From NCBI RefSeq assembly GCF_004193775.1, contig NC_041005.1, forward strand, positions 17,517,865 to 17,581,864: a stretch of DNA of 64,000 nt, in the 5' to 3' direction. Both the position numbers and the translations under genes were made by a program. The notes under the pieces are model-generated. The model searched no databases, had not been told where the DNA came from, and worked only from the letters and a program-made list of their open reading frames with translations. This document shows positions 45,190 through 57,600 of the stretch, piece by piece; the stretch's first letter is position 1, and each line of letters begins with the position of its first letter. This stretch comes from Glycine soja. Its lineage: Eukaryota > Streptophyta > Magnoliopsida > Fabales > Fabaceae.

Positions 45190-47807
45190 TCATTTCCTCC
45201 CCCTTGAAAAGGATTTGACCTCAAATCCAGAGGTTCTTGAAACTCATGGATTATTTCCTCAACACCTGTAAAAAGAATAAAAGCATATGTATTAGTGATG
45301 TTGGGTATGTTAGAGTACGGTAAGGACGGAAAACCCCTTTCCTGGCCATCTTCCCATGAGAGAATATAGTTCCTCACCAACTCAATGAGTGGTGCTACAA
45401 GTATAGAAAAATATGGGACAAACCTTTTGTAAAAGTTTGTTAAGATATTGAAGCCCCAAATTTCCCTTATACATGGTGGAGTAGGCCACTCAGGAATGAC
45501 CTTTATTCTTTTAGGGTCCATGGGAAGCCCTTGATCACTATTTAAAAAGTTAGGGAAAGTAATGAAATAAAGCATACCTTTTTCTTTATTTTCATGTTGA
45601 TTATTCCTACAAAAAATTACGACAAACCTAAGGTGTCCCACATGAGCACCTAGGTTTGCATTGAAACAAAAAATAAGAACAAACCTACCTAATGAGTCCC
45701 TATGTACACAAATCATGAAGATGTTGGATGCATGAGTGATTTTACAAAAGAGTGTTGCACTACTCAACACATTCATCATACCACCTATCATAGGGATTTG
45801 GTGCCTAATAATACCTATTTTAGGCACCAACAAAGCACAAGGATTTAAGCTCTTGTGAACCAAACCCTCATCCAACAACTCCTTTACTTGAGGAATAACC
45901 TCAAGCTCAAGAGGTATGGCGGTGCTAAGGGATGTTTCCCTTGATAGGAGAAGGTAGAAAGATTGTTTAAGAAGGAGTGTTCTTTTAATATCACCTTTTG
46001 TTGCAAAATGATTTTCCTTGTTAACAATCTTCTTGGAGGAATCATTTTCCTCCTTTTCCTTCCCCTTGGCCTTTGAAGACAAGGCCTTACTATCCTTTTT
46101 TTTCTTTTTTTTTTCTAGTTTTTCTTCCTCATCCCTTTTATCTTTCATAGTTAGTTGATCTTTGGCCACCTGTGAAGGTGTTTGAGGATGCAACACAAAT
46201 TTAGTGCCAAGATGGGTGAGGGTAATTTCATTACTTAGGTCATTGTAAATGATCTTCCTATCAAATTGCCATGGCCTTCCTAAAAGAATATGTCCTGCCT
46301 CCATGGGAACTATATCATAACTAACTTCATCCTTATATGTCCCAATGGAGAAAGGTACCTTCACTTGTTGGTTAACTATCATTTCCCCTTGCTCATTGAG
46401 CCATTGAAGTTTATAAGGTTTTGGGTGGGGAATGATAGTGAGGTTCAACTTGGAAACTAATCTTGTGCTACAACAATTACAACAAGATCCACTATCCACA
46501 ATGAGAGAACAAGTTTTATCTAAAATTTTGCATCTTGTATAAAAGATGTTCTCTCTTTGGGATTGAGATAGATCACAAGATTGACCTTCAAGGATCCTTT
46601 TAACCATTAAGAGGTCACCTTTTTCATGCGGGTAGACTTCCTCATTAGACTCTTCACTTCCACTAGAGGAAGGGCAAGAAGTAGTCTCCTCTTGACTACT
46701 ATAAATGTCTTGACCCCTTATGATCATGGTTTTCTTTGTGGGGCATTGAGAGGCAATGTGACCTCTCCCAAGACATTTGAAGCATTTAATGTTGCTAGTC
46801 CTTTCTTGGGAACTAGTCTTAGGGGTGTATTTCTCTATGGTCTTACCCTTATCTTCCTTGGGTTTTGAAGGTGCAACCCCCAAAATTCCATGGGCTTGGT
46901 CCTTCCTTGGATAAGAGTGAGAGCCATTAGATTTTGAAGAAGGCTTTCTTTTAAGTTGTTGCTCCATTCTTATACAAAGTTGGACTAGCTCATCTAGGTC
47001 CCTATATGGAAGGAGTTCAACCTTGTCCCTCACTTCCATATTAAGCCCACTAAGGAACCTAGCTATGCTTGTTCTTTCCTCCTCCCTAAGTCCAGCTCTT
47101 AAAAGGAGTAGTTCTATTTGTTGTCCATATTCTTCAACACTCATACTCCCTTGTCTAAGCCTTTGGAGCTTGTCCATAAGCTCCCTTTTATAGTAGGAGG
47201 GAATGTGCCTCTTCCTAAGGGCACTCTTAAGATCATTCCAATACTCTACTAGAGGATCCCCATGAATCCTTCGTTCCCTAACAAGGGAAGTCCACCAATA
47301 GAGAGCATACCCTTGAAAGCTAAGGGTAGCCAATGGAACTTTTCTCTCTTCGCTAATATGATGGCAAGCAAAGAGTTGTTCAACCTTCATTTCCCAATCT
47401 AAGTAGGCCTCAACATTATCTTTTCCATGGAAATATGGGAGGCTAATGTTAACCTCTTGAGGCCTTCTATCCTTTTCTCTTCTTTGGGAGTGATTTTAAG
47501 TATGTGAACTATGGCGCCCTCTATAATAGTCGCTAAGTTCTTCACTTAAACTTTTGCAAGAGTCATGACTACTATAGGAGACATGTTTTCTCTTTTCATT
47601 TCTTACATTATTTTTCTTCTTTCTTCCTCTCTTATTTTCTCTCTTTCATCTTGACTTATTTCTTCCACTCTTTTTTTTACCTTTTTCTTTGCTCTCTTGT
47701 TTTTCTTTCCACAACTTAAGGGATCTCAACTCATCTAATATCTTATACAAGGGGTCCTTAGGAGTAGAACCCTCACCATTAACACTAGATGAAGAATGAA
47801 GACTCAT
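45159..47807 (-). pseudogene. Gypsy 1 gag-protease with dead RT remnant; 743 codons still open
   Basis: The likely gag start is the minus-strand ATG at 47807 (MSLHSSSSVNGEG); stops follow near 47650 and 47495. From 47390 a frame of 743 codons stays open to 45159, 30 bp into the LTR. It holds the gag domain (FQGYALYWWTSL, FLSGLNMEVRDKVELLPYRD), zinc knuckle CFKCLGRGHIASQC, protease LIVDSGSC and a K/E-rich linker. An RT-like tail follows in which the catalytic positions are changed: CKITHASN where Asp is expected, and FCFNANLG in place of the F-D-D box. The thumb-like region DPKRIKVIPEWPTPP is recognisable. RNase H and integrase are missing. It may produce capsid-like protein but cannot copy itself. 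Confidence 0.85.
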
Positions 47808-49696
47808 GTTGGTTCCTAAGTTATGGTTCTTTCTTGTTGGGGGTTTGAAAACAAAAGGTAAAAGAAACTATGGTTGAAACTAGTCAAAATAAACACTAAA
47901 AGAGGTGTGAAAGATAAGGTAAAAACTAATTGGTAAAAGGCAAGCTACCTAGGCGGTTTGACAATGGAGAGTAAAGGAAATAAGCTATGAAAGTAAGCAA
48001 GAAATTAAAGTGCAAGAAATGCAAACTAGGCGGATCCTAAGAGTGTTTGGATGACCTCATTTAAGGTTCCCAACAAAACACTCACTATCCTAAGGGAAAA
48101 TTGCCTAAAATTATTACAGACAAATGAAAGTAGGGTGACCTATTGGAGGCTCCCAACTTACTTCCAATGAAAGGCCTTTTTGTTACAAAATTTGAAAGCA
48201 AAAAAATTGCCAATTACAAAATTAAAAAAAAAAGTCCTTAATTGTGGTGGCTATTCTCTCTTTGGTGTTTCACTCAATTTGGAGTGCTTCTTAGTCCAAT
48301 AGCTCTTAAGGTGGTTGACCCCTTGCTTCTTGACTCAAATTCTTCAAGGTATGACACCAATCCTCCTTTCCAATTCCCTATATGGCAACTCACAAGCAAG
48401 GAAACAAAGAGACAAGCAATAACCAAAGACAAAAAAAATCAAATGAAAGCTAAACCAATAGAGTTTTAACAAGACAATTTTTCAAGGATTATTCAACAAT
48501 TAAAGTAATGAAAAGCACACAAAAGCAAGCTAGGACTCAAAGAGAAACCTAGAATGGCTCTAGAGTAGAGTAGAAAAACAAAAAAAAAAGACTCAAGAAA
48601 CCTCTAGTTTTGGCACTTTTTTCACAATAATTTTCAATTGAAATTTTAGAACTAGGATTGGTATAAAATAGGCACCAATTATAGAACAAATTTTGAGCCA
48701 AAACAACAAGCACACTTCCCTTTCACTTTTTTTTTCCTGGACACTGATTTTTCTTATTTTTTCCTTTAATCCAAATAGCTTGGTTCTTTTTTTATAATTT
48801 TGGTCCAGATGTCTAGAAAGTTCAGTAAACATTTCAGCTCAAAACACGTAGTGACCAATTCCCAGTAATTTATACAAGTTCATATGTTCAAGCTGTCACA
48901 CCAGCGATTTCAACCTAGAAATCAAGAGTAGTGTTTATGTTGCTTAAGGCTTGGATAGTTACAATTTATGTTTCCTTATGCTCAACTATCTTGAATAACA
49001 CAATTCAAGAGAGCTTAAGACTTATTTGATTCACAAATCCAGCAACAACTCAGCCCCACAACTCAACTTCATCATAGGCATCATATAGGAATCTTAGAAA
49101 ACAAAAAAGAGTTTAACAACAAGACTACTTCTAGGAATTGATTTAGAACATGTTATGAACTAAATAACATGCATGAATTTGACTCAAAATTCAAAAGATA
49201 GGCTAAGAATGACAAGAATACATGAACAAATGTATCTAGAATTCAATAAACAAAATAAAAATTCAACACAAACTTAGAACATAATGTGACAAATACTATG
49301 ACTAAACATGACTCTAAGACAACATGGATTAAGTGATTTACACTTAGATTTTTGTGTTTTTTTTCTAATCAATATTTTGGAAGAAAATTTAGATCTAAGG
49401 TTTAGCTCACGAATATTATGAATGAAAAATGATAGAACCTAAAATCAACACAAAAATATGATTCAAGAGTAGATCTACAAAATTTGAACCATAGAAATGT
49501 AAGAACAAGTGTAGATCTAAGATTTAATCGGTTTATTTTTTTTTTCAATCTACTCTAAAAAGAATAAAACCACAAGACAATGGAGGATATACATGGAGAA
49601 TAAGATGAAGAACAAGGAATTAAAGAGAATTCACCAAACAAAAAGATAGAGGAAGCAAAAGAGCATTACCTAGATGATGATGCTCTTGATACCACA
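47808..49696. other. Gypsy 1 leader region between gag and its 5' LTR
   Basis: About 1.9 kb of non-coding sequence in a repeat interior, unusually long for a leader. It includes the primer-binding site at about 49682-49694. Open frames at 48242-48469 and 48593-48832 show no motif. Confidence 0.5.
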
Positions 49697-50654
49697 TGAT
49701 GTAAGCTCCATTAGAGCTTGTAGGCCTAGGATCTTCTTCATCAATGGATTCCTTTACTTCTTGGAAGATGAATGGCAGCGGAATGGAGAAGGAAGAAAGA
49801 GAGGAGATACTACTTCAAGGAAAAGATGAGTCTAGAAGAAGCTCACCACCATAGGAGGCCATGGATAAGAGCTTGGAGGAAGAATGAGATGAATGAAGGG
49901 AGAGGAAGAGAAGAGCACGAAATTTTGTGCTCTAAAAGAGCTCTGAAATCTGAAGTTTAATTTTCAAATGATCAAAGTTAAAAAAATGCACACACATGAC
50001 CTCTATTTATAGCCTAAGTGTCACACAAAATTGGAAGGAAATTTGAATTTCAATTCAAATTTCACTTAAATTTGTGGAGCCAAACTTTGGAGCCAAAATT
50101 TCACTAATTATGATTAGTGAATTTTAGTTATGGTTCAGTCCACTAATCCAAGATCAATTCCAAGATTCTCCACTAAGTGTGCTTAGGTGTCATGAGGCAT
50201 GTAAAGCATGAAGGACATACACAAAGTGTGACTATATGATGTGGCAATGAGGTGTGGTAAGCAAATGCTCACCTCCCCCTCTAAAATTTAATTGGATTGG
50301 GCTTCTACCAATTCAATTAAATTTATTTCCAACCACACACATCAAATATTCACTTAGTGCATGTGAAATTACAAAACTACCCCTAATACAAAAACTAGTC
50401 TAGGTGCCCTAAAATACAAGGGCTGAAAAATCATATACTTCTAGGGTACCCTACCTATATTATGGAGCCCTAAATATAAGGACCAAAATTAATGAAACAT
50501 TAATCTAATATGTACAAAGATAAGTGGGCTCATACTTAGCCCATGGGCCCGAAATCTACCCTAAGGCTCATGAGAACCCTAGGGCCTTCTGTTGCATCTT
50601 TGGCCCAATCTTCTTGGAGTCTTCTATCCAATGCCCTTGGGGAGTAGGATTGCA
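49697..50654 (-). repeat. Right LTR of Gypsy 1 (5' LTR on its strand)
   Basis: 958 bp, matching 44232-45189 with about 3-4% substitutions and two reciprocal indels. The primer-binding site lies directly left of it. Confidence 0.92.
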
Positions 50655-50735
50655 TAAGAAAGTGTGGCAAGAACATTGGTTTTGGAAGAGAATAGTGGGT
50701 GAAATGAGTGATAGACAACATAAAGGTGAGATATG
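50655..50735 (+). pseudogene. Transporter pseudogene, displaced C-terminus
   Basis: KKVWQEHWFWKRIVGEMSDR and a stop after QHKGEI match the usual cytoplasmic tail of STP-type carriers. It continues the gene interrupted at 44231 after LEQM. The frame is joined to LTR sequence only by chance. Confidence 0.85.
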
Positions 50736-51457
50736 AATATGATACTTCAAGGAAGATCTTAATCAAATGCTCTACGGATGTTAGCACAAGCATTTGTCTA
50801 TATATCACCACCCTAACCATGTTGGTAACTGACATGAGTTCAATGATCATGTTCGAACATGGAAGTACTATGTTGATAATCTTATGAAATGAAACAAGGT
50901 GATTTTCAAATCAGTCGTGATGTTATTTTTCCTTAGATTGGTTTGTAGCAAAAATGATCACAAGATGGCTTAAATAAGAGATTTACTCTGCTTGCATTTG
51001 CAGAGATTCATCTTAATCAATATATCTATGTGACAAACAAGCTTATGCTTTAACCATTTAATCTCAGGACAGAAAGTGTGGAACACTAAGAAAATTTCAA
51101 TGTGGTGGAGACATGTCCATCCATATTCAATTCAAGCACTCTATCCTTGTGCATTATAACAATCACAAAAATATCAGTAAGGTGTTATAAGACTTGTTAT
51201 TAATTCTTACTTCTTAGGCAGACAACATTGAAATCCCGCAGTCTGAAATAGTGAAATCTTCATGCAAGCATAGTTGATATTGCAAACAATCTTGCACAAT
51301 CAATGTTAATTGCTCGGTTAATATCAGACGCAAGAATAATATTACAATATAAGCACATTTATGTGCCATTAATTTTCCTCGACCAACAAAATTAGCGTGC
51401 TGATTTGAATTAATTGTTGGAACATGGAACATACTCATTGCTTGAACAGTCTATCTC
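50736..51457. other. 3' flank of transporter, no gene seen
   Basis: No motif recognised. The frames at 50536-50850 and 51214-51438 on the minus strand are not credible. Confidence 0.4.
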
Positions 51458-52711
51458 TCAAGGTAGCTCAGTAAAAATTTCCACATCTTTCATTGAGGCT
51501 CCTAACTGAGTATTTAAATGTCCAACCATGGCAGGCACCGGCATGTTCCCCTTTTTTATTGAGGGCAACAATGGCTCCCAAAAAATCTGGATATTTTCTT
51601 GCTATTCGTGCTATTGCATCTTTAGCAGCAAGTTTGTGTTCCATTCCCAACCTCATACGTTCCACAACTAGATAGCTGAAATTGAATAGAAGTGTTAATC
51701 TTGATATTCATAAGAGAAAACAAATAAGAATAGGTAGTAAAGTTGTAACCATACAAGAGAGCAACTGCTTGAAACCACCAAGGTAGAGAATGCGTCTTCA
51801 CAGGTTAATGCACCAAGAAAAAAAATTAAGTTTCCATACACTACAGTTGCAAAAGGATTACCATTTAGCTATTAACTAAGAAACATAACATGATGAATCA
51901 GGTATTTCTCCTGAAGATTACCAAGCTTTAACAAGCAATAGATACATAATCAAGTCGTAGTAGTCGTGAATGATAAGACATTCAATATAAAACTGATTTT
52001 GTGTATATGCCATTATGAATAATAACTTTCTGAAGACAATCAAACAAAAAGCATCTCATAATGTAAACTAGAGAAACTAGAGAATTTAGGCACTACCATG
52101 GAAGGAAGCGTATCCTGATGTCACCATCCCCAGTTGCAGAACATGCACCAACTTCATCAACAACATATGCTGAGGATCCAACAATGGGACCATCACCTAC
52201 CCTGTCATCAAAGAAAAAAAAATCAAATAAAATTATAAAAGACATCAAGAGAACATACTAAGAGTAATCGATATATGTTGCATCAACAGTGTGCATTGTA
52301 TATCTGAGTATATGTACTTGGGAATTGATAAAAGCAATTTGTGATGGGCTAAATGGAACCACTCCAGCCAGTGAGATATAAAGATAGGACACTCTAATTG
52401 CAAAACTCATCCCTTCTCATTCTAAGTATAATTGCATGTGGCTTTTATAAAATTGCTTGAAAAGGAGGAAAATTTCGGCCACGAGAGTTAAAGCGTATTT
52501 TTTGCAACAACAACTATTAAAAAAAATAATTGCATGTGGCTTTTATAAAATTGCTTGAAAAGGAAGAAAATTTTGCCCATTCAAGAAATCTAAAGATAAG
52601 TCCACTTCTAATACTGGCACTGGCACTGGCACGGTGGCACCCACAAGGTTACCTGCCAGGAATCTTGAATGTTGCTCCATTAGTTGATGTGCCAACAACA
52701 ATGTGTCCCAT
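51458..52711 (-). pseudogene. Isoaspartyl peptidase/L-asparaginase 3-like pseudogene, 3' half
   Basis: Three minus-strand exons match the C-terminal half of plant L-asparaginase 3 (the N-terminal-nucleophile glycosylasparaginase-like group): 52653-52711 (MGHIVVGTSTNGATFKIPGR), 52097-52201 ([31 protein letters not shown]) and 51458-51676 (MRLGMEHKLAAKDAIARIAR, KGEHAGACHGWTFKYSVRS). Splice sites are GT/AG and in phase. Near 51490 two bases are missing relative to the expected frame, so the last residues are read out of frame and a stop comes at 51468. The upstream exons with the catalytic Thr were not found in the next 1.4 kb. It is therefore truncated as well as frameshifted. Confidence 0.82.
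52428..52573. repeat. 48-bp direct repeat in the asparaginase pseudogene intron
   Basis: Copies at 52428-52475 and 52526-52573 share ATAATTGCATGTGGC and TTGCTTGAAAAGGA and differ at only one position. Probably a local duplication. Confidence 0.8.
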
Positions 52712-52739
52712 CTATGTCAAATAAAAAGTGTCATTTGCA

Positions 52740-54199
52740 TTGACAATATTATTGGAGTACAAGTGTAAGGTAAAGTCTCATATCGAGTAAAAGTAAAAAA
52801 GTTGAGTACCATATAACTGAGGAGAAGACTCAAATTTAAGCCTTGAGGTTTTGGCTTAAAGTAAGGTGTTTACTTCCCTTAACTCCCCAACAATAAGGAC
52901 CACAAATTCTGATGCTTTCTCTCCTACCAACAAAGTGTGTTAAGTATGTTGCATCCCCTACTTCCATTGTCACCTATGCATCCCCTTAGTAGAAGATAGG
53001 ACCAAAAATCATGCCAATACATGAAAAGTATAAAGCAAGGCCCAAAATAATGACAGTAGATGCAGAGCACGGATGGTAGTTACCCCATCCCCACTTAAAG
53101 AGAAATTTACACAACTCTCCACTTCCTACCAACCAAGCTTTATTACCAATGCCTATCTTCCAAATAAGTTGTTCATAAACCACAACAAAACAAAGTCACA
53201 CTTGAACAAAAATTTTGTTAAGTTGCCAAGTATAATATACAAGTTTCTTAATACTAAAGCATATCAATGATATAACAAGATCCTATCCATAAAGTCAAGT
53301 AAATATTATTTTATGAACCCAGTGTTAGTATCATTCCAATAAGCACTAAGCAAGAATGGAAGAAGCTTAGTCAAAATCATCAATCAAATACTTCAAAGTT
53401 GAAGGGGATAAATTTGATTTTAACTTGTGGGAAAAGTTTAACTCAATTTATAATTATAATCTTACTTTATTTTACCCCTATAAATACTTCTTGAGTTATC
53501 CAAACTGGGCCTTAGTCAAAATCAATTATGAAATAGTACTTCAAAATCACGATATGGAGATAAGTTCACACATACATAGTTATGTTCCAACCATTCAAGT
53601 TCCAACATTGTTATTGAAAAATCCTTGTTATGTTCCAACCATTCAAGTTCCAACCTATTCCATCACTCTCAGTTCCTCACAGGCAAAGCAGCCTTCAACA
53701 ACAGAATCCACAGCTGAAGAGCCAGCAGCATCAACAACCCTCCATGCAGCCCTGACAGCCTCAACAAAGGGCCACATGCTCACAACCAATGGGTACTATT
53801 CCAATTCCACGGTTTCATACCCCACCACCTAATCACAAACAAACAACACCCATCACATCAAAACTTGCATAAAGAGGAAAAGATTAAGACTTTAGCCCAA
53901 GTTGCTGAATTTTGAGTGTGTTGGGCAGTACCAAAGCTAAAGGGATGAGGACGAAGATAATGTTGAAGGGCTTTGTAGCCATGGAGGTTCTACAACTGTT
54001 CTTGAAGGCCTTTGTCCTGAAATGAAGAGAGCATAATTGAAGCTCTACCGATAAAAAAAAATCTAAAATAGAGAAATGCTAAATCGTCGAAAGATCCAAG
54101 GCCGAACCATTCACAAGGTGACATCTGTTGATTCTTTCCACTATAAAATATTAATTGATATTAATCTTTAATTTTTTATGTTCCAAACTTGCCCCTCAG
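52740..54199. other. Mostly non-coding; short repeats and a possible Gln-rich coding scrap
   Basis: A 27-bp direct repeat, TTATGTTCCAACCATTCAAG and the 7 bases after it, is at 53580-53606 and 53628-53654. At about 53660-53840 one plus frame is Gln/Pro-rich (SLQQQNPQLKSQQHQQPSMQ) with one stop. It could be a relic of the gene whose last exon starts at 54200, but nothing proves it. Confidence 0.35.
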
Positions 54200-54252
54200 T
54201 TACATTTTGGTTGTCGCTTGAACCAAAAGACTCAAGAATTGGTGAAGAAGTT
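54200..54252 (+). pseudogene. Unidentified terminal exon, part before the Gypsy 2 insertion
   Basis: After an acceptor-like GCCCCTCAG the sequence reads LHFGCRLNQKTQELVKK and is interrupted by the Gypsy element. With one AAGTT copy removed, the frame continues at 59445 as SEKNPSPNPDKVSDLKPQ and ends EPMDISHV with TAG at 59586, 65 codons in all including the stop. I do not recognise the protein. Its openness across the insertion and basic, Pro-rich composition suggest a real exon rather than chance. Confidence 0.4.
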
Positions 54253-54620
54253 TGTAATGGAGGAAATTAATGAGGAAAACAAATGTAAGAGATAGTTAGG
54301 AATTATCCTCCATTAAAATAAGAAACTACGATTTACAGCCACCAAAAGAAAAAAAAACAGTAATCGCACCAAAAGGGAACAAAATGCTAAAAAGAAGGAA
54401 GATCCAGAGAAAGAATGGGATCACACGATAATTCTTCCACACCCACTCTGCTATAACTACCTAATATAAATATTACTCCTTATGCCAATAGAAATCCTTC
54501 AATTTGGAATTTGGTATTTTGGGCCGAGCCCCTCCCCTTAATTCCCTTGCTTCTTCCATCACGTGCTCTTCACCCTCTTCCTTGTCCAATGTCCTTTCTG
54601 CCCTTCCTTTCATTGTTACA
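54253..54620 (-). repeat. Left LTR of Gypsy 2 (3' LTR on its strand)
   Basis: 368 bp with a 29-bp deletion near 54276 relative to the right copy. Flanked outside by AAGTT. Confidence 0.93.
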
Positions 54621-57600
54621 ATGCCTCCCCCTTTAAAATGAACCTTGTCCTCAAGGTTAAGATCAGGAAAAGCTTGCTGCAGAGTTGCATTGTCCTCCCA
54701 AGTTGCTTAATTCTCTTCAAATCCTTGCCATTGCACCAACTTCTGCTGCACCTATTGTTGTCCTTTAATTACCACTCTTTCTTTCAAAAACCTCGCTGGT
54801 TGGATCACTAAATCTACCTCATCATTTGTAATTGGCAACGGAATATACAGCTGAGGATGGTCTCCTTTACATGGCTTAAGTTGAGAAGCATGAAACCCTG
54901 GGTGTATCTTGGTTGTAGGAGGAAGTAAGAGTTTGTACGCAACTAGCCCAATCCTTTCAATAACTGGAAAAGGACCAAAATACCTCAGGCTGAGCTTTTG
55001 ATTCTTCCTTAAAGCAACTGAGTGTTGTCTGTAAGGCTGTAACTTTACCAAAACTAAATCACCCACATTGAACTCCACCTGTCTCCTCTTCATATCTGCA
55101 TATTTTTTCATGTGTGCCTGAGCTTTGATCAGATTCTGTTTGAGTTTACTCAGTGTGAGGTCCCTTAACATAAGTTGCTCTTTTACTGACATTGAACATG
55201 ACTGATCAGCTGTATCCCTTGTCAACTTTGGCAGATCTCTTCTGTACACTACTTTAAAAGGTGTCATGCCACTGTTATTATGGTAAGCAGTGTTGTACCA
55301 AAATTCTGCCCAAGGCAGTAATTTGGCCCACTCCTTAGGGGAATCGTGGGTAAAGCATCTCAGGTACATTTCAAGGCATTTGTTTAAGGCTTCAGATTGA
55401 CCATCCGACTGGGGGTGGTAAGCAGTTGTTAAGTTGATTGTAGTGCCACTGAGTTTGAACATTTGCTGCCAAAACTGACTAGTGAAAGCCTTGTCTCTGT
55501 CTGATACAATTGACTTGGGAAAACCATGCAATTTGACTATGTTTTTGACAAACACTTCAGCAACTTGTTTACTATTATAATCAGACTTAAGAGTGGAAAA
55601 ATGGGCATACTTAGATAGTCTATCTATCACCACTAATATCACTGTGAAGCCATTGGAAGGAGGAAGTCTGGTGATGAAATCCATTGCTAGGTCTTCCCAA
55701 ATTTGCATAGGAATAAGGAGAGGTTGTAATAACCCCGATGGCTGCATAGTGTCACTTTTAGCTTGTTGACAAGTTAAACATTGTTGCACAAATTCCTTTA
55801 AATATTTATGCATACATTTCAAATAGAATTGCGAGGCTATTCTAGACAAGGTCCTGGCCACTCCAGCATATCCCCCAATCAAAAAAGTGTGAAATTCATG
55901 CAAAATCCGCTTCACCAACTCATGATTACTAGGAATCACCAACCTGCCCTTCCAATACAGCAGTTGATCCTGAACTGAATAGTGAGGATCAAGTGCTTTG
56001 TTCTATAAGCATAACTCCCTTAAGGCCTGCAACTGAGAATCAGCTTGTATTGCCTCTTTCAACAACTGAATTAACTTGAGTTTTGGTTCAGACCATGCCA
56101 TGAAAAATGATCTAGACAAGGAATCTGCAGCTAAATTCTCTTTTCCTGGTTTGTATTCAATAGAGAAGTCATATCCTAGCAATTTATGTAGCCATTTCTG
56201 TTGTTCTGGTGTTTGGATTGCTTGCTCAGTGAGTGACTTAAGGCTTCTTTGGTCAGTTTTGATCACAAATTGGTGCCCAAGTAAATAATGTCTGAATTTT
56301 GCAACTGCTTCTGTGATGGCATAGAACTCCCTTATATAAGTTGACTGTCTGTGCATCCTAGGTGTGAGCTTCTTAGAGAAAAAAGCTATTGGGTGTTGTT
56401 CCTGACTCAATACAGCCCCAATGCCTATACCAGAGGCATCAGTTTCCAATGTAAAGGCTTTGGAAAAATCAGGCAATGCTAGTACTGGTGCCTTGGTAAT
56501 TACGACTTTCAAATTGTCAAAAGCCATGGAAGTGTGGTCATTCCAATGAAAGTTTTGCTTCTTCAACAGATTTGATAAAGGAGTTGTGATTGACGCATAA
56601 CCTTTGATAAATTTCCTGTAGTATCCAGTCAGACCGAGGAAGCCTCTCAATTGCTTCAGATTTGTAGGATATGGCCAATTCAGGACTGCTTGAACCTTTT
56701 CTTGATCCATTGGTACTCCCTTGCCTGATACTGTGTGGCCCAAGTAATCCACCTCTTGTAACCCAAATGAGCATTTGGATAATTTGGCATACAACTTATG
56801 TTGTTGTAACACTTTCAGCACTGTTTCCAAATGTTGAAAATGAGCTAACCAGTTTGGACTGTATATAAGTATGTCATAAAAAAAGACTAGTAAAAATTTC
56901 CTTAAATAGCACTGAAATACCTCATTCATGAGAGACTGAAATGTAGCAGGGGCATTAGTGAGCCCAAATGGCATGACAAGCCATTCATAATGCCCTTGAT
57001 GTGTCCTGAAAGTTGTTTTATGCTTGTCCTCCTCATTTACTAGTATTTGGTGATAACCAGATCTCAAATCAAGCTTTGAGAAATATATTGCCCCATGTAG
57101 TTCATCAATTAGTTCATCAATAGTGGGAATAGGAAAGCTATCTTTGATTGTGATGGCATTCAAGGCCCTGCAATTTGTGTAAAATCTCCAAGTGTCATCC
57201 TTCTTCTTGACTAGAATGATTGGAGATGAAAAAGGGCTTGTGCTAGGAGCAATAATCCCTTCCTTGAGCATGTCAACTATCATTACTTCAATCTGATTCT
57301 TCCAGCTGTGAGGATACCTATATGGCTTGACTTTTACTGGTCCAACACCTTCAACCAATGGGATTGAATGATTGTGAGTTCTGCTAGGGGGTAATCCTGA
57401 TGGCACATCAAAGACTAATCTATAAGTGTAAAGTATCATGGCCAGTTTTGGTTCCATATCAACCGGTATATCTAATAACGGATCTTGTGGACCATCCAAC
57501 CGTGAGTATTGTAAAGTAAGCAGTTTCACAATGGCATGTGTATGCTGCATTCTTCTCATGTGATTAAATTGAGCCTGTTGTGGTAGGGAGGGTCTCTCGC

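Larger units (their letters stand above)
44232..50654 (-). mobile_element. Non-autonomous Ty3/gypsy element inserted in the transporter gene
   Basis: Two 958-bp LTRs (44232-45189 and 49697-50654) enclose a 4.5-kb interior read on the minus strand. The minus strand shows a primer site TGGTATCAAGAGC two bases after the right LTR (about 49682-49694) and a polypurine tract AAGGGGGAGGAAATGA against the left LTR. Flanks are GATGG and TAAGA, so no target duplication is visible. Gene context suggests about six bases were lost at the right junction. LTR divergence is about 3-4% by eye. It encodes gag and protease but no working RT and no recognisable integrase. Confidence 0.9.
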
